NCBI GenBank assembly: GCA_051294375.1 | Contig: CM119270.1 | Span: 18,535,504-18,599,503 of the forward strand | DNA: 64,000 nucleotides | Direction: 5' to 3' | DNA from: Paraspadella gotoi | Taxonomy: Eukaryota > Chaetognatha | In this document: positions 57,196-64,000 of the stretch, one piece after another | Layout of the letters: each line of letters begins with the position of its first letter | Numbering within the stretch: position 1 is the stretch's first letter | Made by a program: the position numbers and the translations under genes | The notes under the pieces: generated by a model | What the model saw: only the letters and a program-made list of their open reading frames with translations | Databases searched by the model: none | What the model was told of the DNA's origin: nothing

Positions 57196-57584
57196 CGGGA
57201 AAAAAAGGTGGGAAGGAGGAGGAAGTTTTTTGTGGTGGACAAGATAAAGGTTTCAACGAAAGGGTTAAGGTTCGACCCGGGGGAAAAGGAGGAAGAGGAA
57301 GAGGAAGAGGAGGAAGGGGAAGCGTAGGAGGAAGAGGAAGGGGAGGAGGAAGAGAAGGGGGAAGAGGAAGAGGTCAGAGAGAGAGAGGAAGAGATGCGGA
57401 TCTATTGTTGGCACGGGCCTTTTTTTTTCCTTCGTCGTGAAATCGTTCGTCGCGACTGTGAATTGATTGAGCAATCCCACTGTCTGTCCGTCTGTCCGTC
57501 CTCACGTCTTTCTTTGCCCATGGTCTGTTGTTTCTTTCATTAATTTGAGTTCATTCTTTGTTTATTTCTCTTTATATTTTTTTT

Positions 57585-58210
57585 GTCGGATCTGCTTTCA
57601 GCAGATCCCGACTCGATAATTCACTTTGTCGGTCCGTCGGTCCGCCCCCTCAATCTTGTTGTCCGTCCGTCCGTCCTTCCATCCGTCCGTCCGTCCCACC
57701 TTAGCAAAAAATACCAATTACTCGTGATTGGATGTATGGATTGGAATGAAATTTTGTGTGTGGGTAGGGAAGTGTGTGATTGAGGTGGATATGAAGTTTC
57801 GATGGAATCGTCCGAGTGAAAATGAGTTTAAATGAAAAAAAATTTACTATTTGAACACCAATTACTCATGAGTGGATGGGGTGATTGACTTGAAATTTTG
57901 TATTTGGGTAGAAAAGTGTGTGATGAAACTGGAAATAAAATTTCGATGGAATCGTTTGAGTAGAAATGAGTTTAAATGGAAAAAACAACTTTTTTTAAAT
58001 TTTAAATGTAAATGCAAGATGTATTAATTAATCAAATAATTAATCAATTAATTAATCAATTAATTATTCAATTAGTCAATTAATTAAGTAATAATTAATT
58101 AATCTGTCAATTAATCAAACAAAAAAAATAAATTAATTATTAATTAATTAAATAATTAACTTGAATTAATTATTAATTAATTACCGATAATGATCGTGAG
58201 CAGATCCGAC
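57585..58210 (+). mobile_element. GTCGGATCTGCT inverted-repeat element, copy 2 (complete)
   Basis: Begins with GTCGGATCTGCT and ends with its reverse complement AGCAGATCCGAC, giving a 12-base terminal inverted repeat over 626 bases. The left terminus folds on itself (GTCGGATCTGCT, TTC, AGCAGATC-CCGAC). The interior has GTCC/GTCCGTCC repeats, two tandem units of about 125 bases and a TAATTAAT-rich tail. It is non-coding and MITE- or foldback-like. No clear target-site duplication is visible. Confidence 0.7.
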
Positions 58211-58659
58211 ATTGTTTGCTCAAACTTGTTTCTTTCTTTCTTTCTTTCTTTCTTTCTATTTATACTCTCTTTCTTTTCTTTCTGTCCTTCCTTCTCTCTC
58301 TATCCTTTCTTCTCTCTCTATTTTTTCTTTTCTCTCTATCCTTTCTTCTCTCTCTATCCTTTCAATTTTTTCTGTCCTTTCTTTTCTCCATATCCTTTCT
58401 TTTTATTCTTTTTGGCTTTTCGTCCTTCCTTAGTTCTCTGGTCTGTACATCCATCTATCGCTTCCCCCGATTCTGATTTATTCTTAATCTAATATCCCCC
58501 CAAAATTCCCGTTTCCCTACGCGGACAGGATCGAGCATATTTCCGGCGTCCGAGGTCGTGACGTCGACGATGACCAGTGACCAGTGAAAACGTAAACATT
58601 TAAACGAAGACCAGAAAGAGAAAGATAAATGAAAGGTTCTGCCCTTTATTTATGTCCGC

Positions 58660-58800
<141 letters not shown>

Positions 58801-59059
58801 TGCAACGGTTATGACGCCCGAAGCGAGAGAGAGCGAGTGATCGTAACGTTTCGCGTCGAAAAAGGAACTGATTACAGCGAGACCGACTTTAAACGACGCC
58901 AACCTGTTCCGACGGCGGGATTTATTTACAGTGTCGCCGGCATTCCGGGGGGAAAAGATAAACGGAGTTTCGTTTTGGAATGATAAAAAGTTCTCTAGTA
59001 AGATGAGTGCTTAATAAGCCTAATAAGCTGTCCGCGACATATAAATTTATAAAATTGGT

Positions 59060-59170
59060 TAAATTGTATCCGTTCATTCGATAAATAATCTATCTTGCTT
59101 CTGACTTTGGACAGGCTTTGTTGGTTAAAGGACTCCATCTCTCCTACGAGATAATTGCATAGCACGACCC
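59060..59170 (-). repeat. Short interspersed family CCAAGGCCTGTCCAAAG, copy 3
   Basis: On the minus strand it reads AGGAGAGATGGAGTCC, TTTAACCAACAAAGCCTGTCCAAAG-type sequence, matching the other copies with substitutions. Confidence 0.5.
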
Positions 59171-59549
59171 TGACTCTCCCACAGTCTAGTCGATATTAAA
59201 AGTTCAATTCCCTTTAAAAACGGCTGCTTCTATCCACCACTGCCCACCCCCGTCCCTCCTCCTCCTCCTCCACCTCCTCCCCAAAAAAATTGATTGCGCA
59301 ATGAGCGATCGAAACCCGGTTAAGACGACGTCGAATTTCGACGATACGAATATAAAGAGAAAAGTGCCTTATTTTCCCATAGCGCCCCATTTCGTTTTTA
59401 ATCCAAAATTTAAAGACGAAACAATAATACTTTCAATGGTTGATAACAACGACAATGTTTTTATACTAAATCGAATAAATCTAAATCAAATTATAAATCA
59501 AACGCAAAGAATTAAAAGAAATTAATACAAAATCTAAAATTAAAATAAT

Positions 59550-59720
59550 TTTTAGGTTTAAATATTAGGTTAAATGTTAGAATTAAGGATTAGGTTATGG
59601 ATTAGTTTGAGGATTTTATTTAGAGATTAGGTTAGTGATTATGGTTAGGGAATAAAGTTGAGGGTTAAAGATTAAGTTTTATAGTTGAGGGTTAAGAATT
59701 TGGGTTATAAGTTTGGTTAA
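59550..59720. repeat. Degenerate TTAGG-type repeats
   Basis: Many loosely spaced TTAGGTTA / TTAGGATT / GGTTAGGG units. Similar in style to the complementary CCCTAA patch at 24289-24356. Confidence 0.45.
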
Positions 59721-59937
59721 ATATTAAGGTTAAATTTAATTTCGGGAGCTTTGGGGAGCTTCGGGAAAAAAGAGCCAGAGAAAGTCCTTGATGAGAAAAA
59801 ATAAATAAATCGGTGACCGATATTAGAATTAAAGTTACACCGGGAACCGCTAAAGGGGAAAATAAAGAGGTCAATTTTATGTGTAAGAAACTTTGAAGAA
59901 ATATTGGGAGGGAGAAAGGAAGGGAGGGGAGAGGGGA

Positions 59938-59938
<1 letters not shown>

Positions 59939-60001
<63 letters not shown>

Positions 60002-60217
60002 ATTATGAACCAACATTTCCTCCGTCTTATATGCTCGTTTGGACCTTAGTAGTTGTGGACGTGGTCGAAGTTGTAGTTGTGCTCATAGTCTTTTTCATTG
60101 TTATTGTTTAAAAATGTTTTTTTTCTGATTTTTTTTAAACGAACGACTGACGAGAAAAGAGACAAGGTCGCTGAAGGAAGGAATTGACTGGCTTGGTGCA
60201 AAGAAAATACACATTGT

Positions 60218-60281
<64 letters not shown>
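59939..60281. repeat. Two (GA)n arrays
   Basis: GA runs at 59939-60001 and 60219-60281, separated by unique sequence. Confidence 0.96.
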
Positions 60282-60284
<3 letters not shown>

Positions 60285-60604
60285 GGACCGAAGGAAAGGT
60301 TAAGAACTCCCCAGGCTTCAAGGTGTTGCCTCGGAGAAGAAAGTGAAATTAGGTTCACCAAAAATAACCTCAGTTTTGGTGAGAAATGAAAGAAAAGAAA
60401 GAAGAAGAAAAATGAGAAGGAAAGAGAGAAAATAAAGAAAGAATTAAAAAAAACAAATAAGATAAACAAGGATAAAAAAAAAATAAAAATAAGCCGAGAG
60501 ATGTATGTTGTCGGGCATTTCTTAAGTTCACCACGCCTATAAGCATAACACCTTCAGTCGTGACCCGTCTCATTGAGTAAAGCCATCAGCCCATTACCAC
60601 TAGG

Positions 60605-60632
60605 TACCGGGTTCAATCCCAACCCGGTACGT
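60605..60632. repeat. Perfect hairpin GTACCGGGTT/AACCCGGTAC
   Basis: A 10-base stem with a 7-base loop (CAATCCC) resembles an extended tRNA T-arm. A B-box-like GGTTCAATCCC spans the loop. No complete tRNA was found around it. Confidence 0.4.
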
Positions 60633-61376
60633 GGAAGACCCTCAAGCCTGGTTCAAAGCCCAGGATCCGTTCCATGGCTGCTAGAGGTGTTAAAGAAGTT
60701 GCGGACAGTCATCAATTTTTTGTTGAGAGATAAAGATTTAGAAGCATAAAAAAGCAAGTGTTTTATAATAGACAGACGTTGTCAACAAATTTCCATCTCA
60801 AAACTGATGATGTCCATAAGGATGACAATCGACAATATGAAACTTCTCAAACTGTTCCTATTGACACGGAGTTGATTGTCAATTTAATTTGATCGCCAAC
60901 ATTTTTGTTAATCGACGAATTCTCCTCCTTTTTCGTCACCACAAAAAAGTCTCAAGTTGACTTTTTTCTTTCCGTGAAGTGCAAAGTTCGAGTGAGTGAA
61001 TCACACGAATCACTAAGAACCGTCGAGTGCAGCGAATGCGAAGAAATCAACGACTGAAAAACTTCACAAGTTTCACGCCGTGAATGATTTTTGATTTTTC
61101 TCGATTCAATGATAATAAGTGATTCGCAGTCACCTGTGATTTCTTTAAACTTTTGTGAAAATGAATTAGGTTTAAGTCGAAAAGAGTTATAATTCAGTCA
61201 AAGTCCGGGTCATAATATTTTAATTGTTAATGAAATTATTTTAATTATAATTTTCTAGCGGAGCAAAGTACAGGACGTGAGGACTGCACATCGCAAAAAT
61301 AAACATAAACAAGATCTCGCTGAATGTATGAGAGAGAAATGGCGAGAGAAGGGAAAAACAAGAGAGAGATTGGGAG

Positions 61377-61505
61377 GGAGAGAGAGAGAGGAGAGAGAGA
61401 GAGAGGAGAGAGAGAGAGAAGAGAGAGGGAGAGCGAGCAAGTCCAGTGCTGGGAGGTACCAACTAGGATTCCGTCTCAACAGCGAATGCGAAGCCTAAGA
61501 TTTGA

Positions 61506-61571
<66 letters not shown>
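61377..61571. repeat. Two (GA)n arrays
   Basis: GA runs at 61377-61434 and 61508-61571. Confidence 0.95.
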
Positions 61572-61575
<4 letters not shown>

Positions 61576-62039
61576 TATTGCAGTCATTTCGGAAAATTCT
61601 TTCTTTAGATTTTGAAAAGATTGAAAAAAACTCGACGTCTCTGTCATTGACATCTTTTTCGTCGTCGTCGTCGTCCGTATGTCAATATCATCATTATCAT
61701 CATCATTATAATCATCATCATCATCTTCGTCGTTTCCGTCGTCCCGAGCAACCGGACTCACCCCCATAGCAACGGGAGCTTCGCTGACCCAAATCGTATC
61801 AACTAATAAATCTGGCGAATGAAAGGGAAAAGAAATGGAAAAGGAAAAAAAAATTGTAAACGGACAATCGGACAGACTGACAGACTGAAGTACGGACACC
61901 TGAAAGTTCTTCTCTTTTTATTTTTCATCGAACGAGAATCGGAAAGAAGAAGAAAACATAAGAAGACATGCAGAAAAGAAAGATAGGTAAAAAGAAATGA
62001 AAGATAGAATACAAGAAATGGTAAGTAAAAAAAAGAAAA

Positions 62040-62150
62040 AGAAAAGAAAGATAGAAATAAATATGGAATAAAATAGAAAAGAAAAAGAAAAGAAAGAAAA
62101 GAAAGAAAAAGAAAAGAAAGAAAAAGAAAAGAAAGAAAGAAAGAAAGATA
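62040..62150. repeat. (GAAA)n repeat
   Basis: Tetranucleotide GAAA with AAAAG interruptions. Confidence 0.9.
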
Positions 62151-62224
62151 CGAGAGATAAGTAGCGGCAACATCTGTTGCGTGCATGAATCGCCTCAGGG
62201 TTAAATCGGCAAAAAGTCAGGATG

Positions 62225-62370
62225 ATAGTCGAGTGGAATCTAAATGGAAACAGAGTAGAATTTAGACGGAATCCAGCGGAATTGGAATGGAATTTGAGTG
62301 GAATTAGGATGGAATTTTAGTGGAATTGGGATGGAATTTGAACAAAAAAGGGGTGGAATCTGACTGGAAA
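62225..62370. repeat. GGAAT-type minisatellite
   Basis: About a dozen units of a 10-12-base motif centred on TGGAATTTNAG. Confidence 0.8.
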
Positions 62371-62506
62371 TCTAGCTTAAAATGCAAATACGTCGAAATC
62401 TGTTTAAATTCGAGTTTATGGCGCAAAGATGAGGTGAGTAAAGGATGGAACGGCGACAGAAGACGAGAAGAGACAGTGTCGGAACCCAATTTTAGTTGTA
62501 GGTTAA

Positions 62507-62551
<45 letters not shown>

Positions 62552-62826
62552 GGCAAGGCAGAGAGGAAAAAAAGGATCGTACGGTGACCAAGAAAATTAA
62601 TTTCTCCCATTCCAACTTTTTGACAACCGTTTCTGAAAATAATTTTCCAATGAATTTTTTTCTCTTCCCCTTAGCGAAAGTCACGTGATCAGACGCAAAA
62701 CGGAGACGTTTTAATGGAAGAAAATTTATAAAAACGCTTTTCGAAAATTAAAAAAAAAATATTAGGTAGTTGAGGAATTAACGTCAAAATTTAATTGCAC
62801 GCACTCATTCTTTTATTTCTTTCTCA

Positions 62827-62860
<34 letters not shown>

Positions 62861-63070
62861 TTCTCTCCTTCTCTCTTTCCCTCTCTCTCTCTTTCTTTCC
62901 TGACGGATTTTCCCCCTTTTCCGGCTGAGCAACATCCCCACACCCCAACCATCCACTCCCCACTCCCCACTCCCCACCCTACCCACTCATTCCCCCTCCC
63001 TCTGGGTCAGCGTGGAGAGGTCAGGCTCCTTTTCCTACGTCGTGCGTGACATCCTACGCAGATGTGTAGC

Positions 63071-63103
<33 letters not shown>
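63071..63103. repeat. (CGA)n microsatellite
   Basis: About eleven CGA units in a GC-rich patch. Confidence 0.95.
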
Positions 63104-63104
<1 letters not shown>

Positions 63105-63509
63105 CGCCACCCTCCGGGCACGAAATCGGAGCACCCAAACGAAATACTAAGGAAGGGAGGGAGGGGGTGAGAGAGAGACAGAGACAGAGAGAGAGAGAGA
63201 CAGAGATCATTGCTCCCTCCTTTTTGAAATAGTAAACCACCGACGGACTTAGCTTGGAACGAGGCGAGACTCGTTCTTGAATTTTCCGTCAAACAAAAAA
63301 AAAAGAAAGAATGATAGTTAAATACGTTATCGTCATAGTACAAGCGCCGAGTAATGAACGAGGTATGAACGAGCGATGAATCTTTAATCGGCAATAAAAG
63401 GTTATGAACGTGGTTAGAAAGTACGTAAAGAAATGATATTTCGTTAAGAAAAACATTTAATTAAGTTGAGTTTCATTCCACTGTTATTATTTTAATTTAC
63501 AATCTCTAG

Positions 63510-63650
63510 TAGCGTCCAGTTATGTTATTATATTGTTAGAGGGATTCAGACCTAAACCCGCCATAGCCTGACCAAAGTAAGGGAAAAGAGAGCTTGTTGA
63601 TTATTAAATGATTTATATATGGTTTGTATCAATTTCATAAATATTCATCC
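63510..63650 (+). repeat. Short interspersed family CCAAGGCCTGTCCAAAG, copy 4
   Basis: Diverged copy: GTTATGTTATTATATTGTTA, AGAGGGATTCAGACC, AACCCGCCATAGCCTGACCAA, then GTATCAATTTCAT as in the other copies. Confidence 0.55.
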
Positions 63651-63734
63651 GTCGATAGAGTTGATCGAACGAAATTCAAATTTCAACTCGATTGACTATC
63701 GACGGTTGACGGAGGGGGCTGGGGGGAGGGTAAG

Positions 63735-63862
63735 TTCTATGGTGCTCTATGGTCAATTGGGCTTCGTCTATGGTTCCGTATATTGGGCTTGGTCTATGGT
63801 TCCGCATATTGGGCTTGGTATATGGCCTATGGACCCGCATATTGGGCCTGGTTTCGGTCCCA
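63735..63862. repeat. Minisatellite, about 29-bp unit
   Basis: Roughly four variants of CTATGGTTCCGCATATTGGG followed by CTTGGT. Confidence 0.85.
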
Positions 63863-64000
63863 AACGCGGATAATACACTCTATAAAGATGGGGACTACCA
63901 CCTTGTGTGCTTATGAAAAAATGATATTATAATTTTCATTATTATCAACTTTCTCTACTGCGGCCGGACGTTCAACGTAAAAATGTGAGAGAGTTGCGGA

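Noticed and set aside
59301-59525. 74-codon ATG-initiated plus-strand frame
   Set aside because: No homology recognised, biased composition (Asn, Ile, Lys) and no splice or poly(A) context, so not called as a gene.

Overview
This is a window of animal (metazoan) nuclear DNA. Five well-conserved animal genes are recognisable: kinesin light chain, an ALDH3-type fatty aldehyde dehydrogenase, aftiphilin, Vav and an ELK-type ETS factor. Coding exons are GC-rich and interrupted by AT-rich introns with GT..AG borders. The rest is dense in (GA)n microsatellites, minisatellites and small interspersed elements. Nothing points to a prokaryote or virus. The family repertoire fits an invertebrate, but the phylum cannot be set from sequence alone.

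All five genes lie on the minus strand, head to tail, in the first 35 kb. From left to right they are: kinesin light chain (300-10381, 9 exons found and probably one more), ALDH3 (11701-13161, one exon), aftiphilin (15150-19531, 9 exons), Vav (21169-27145, 7 exons) and ELK/TCF (31098-34984, 3 exons). I joined exons by matching splice phases. Aftiphilin, Vav and ELK each give an uninterrupted frame, of 991, 927 and 992 residues. They have no shared operon logic. Kinesin light chain and aftiphilin act in vesicle traffic. Vav and ELK lie at opposite ends of receptor-to-MAPK signalling. ALDH3 is a membrane-anchored detoxifying enzyme.

From 35 kb to 64 kb no conserved gene is recognised except one GC-rich minus-strand exon at 55789-56068. 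It carries an ERK-docking FQFP motif and could be a far-upstream exon of the ELK gene. The remainder has five assembly gaps and a large duplicated block: 38.7-42.2 kb recurs at 46.0-46.7, 46.7-48.4 and 53.7-55.5 kb. One copy is split by a 5.2-kb AT-rich insertion flanked by an 8-base direct repeat. There are at least three interspersed repeat families: a hairpin-ended SINE-like element, a GTCGGATCTGCT inverted-repeat element and a short CCAAGGCCTGTCCAAAG family. Long (GA)n arrays are almost everywhere. Base-level indels between the duplicated copies suggest imperfect long-read consensus there, so fine detail right of 38 kb should be treated with caution.

The most interesting points are: a Vav C1 domain in which one of the two zinc sites has lost two of its four ligands; a repeated TCACGTG cluster just upstream of kinesin light chain; a GC-AG intron in aftiphilin; a perfect 36-base palindrome in an ELK intron; the candidate distant N-terminal ELK exon; and the three unnamed repeat families.
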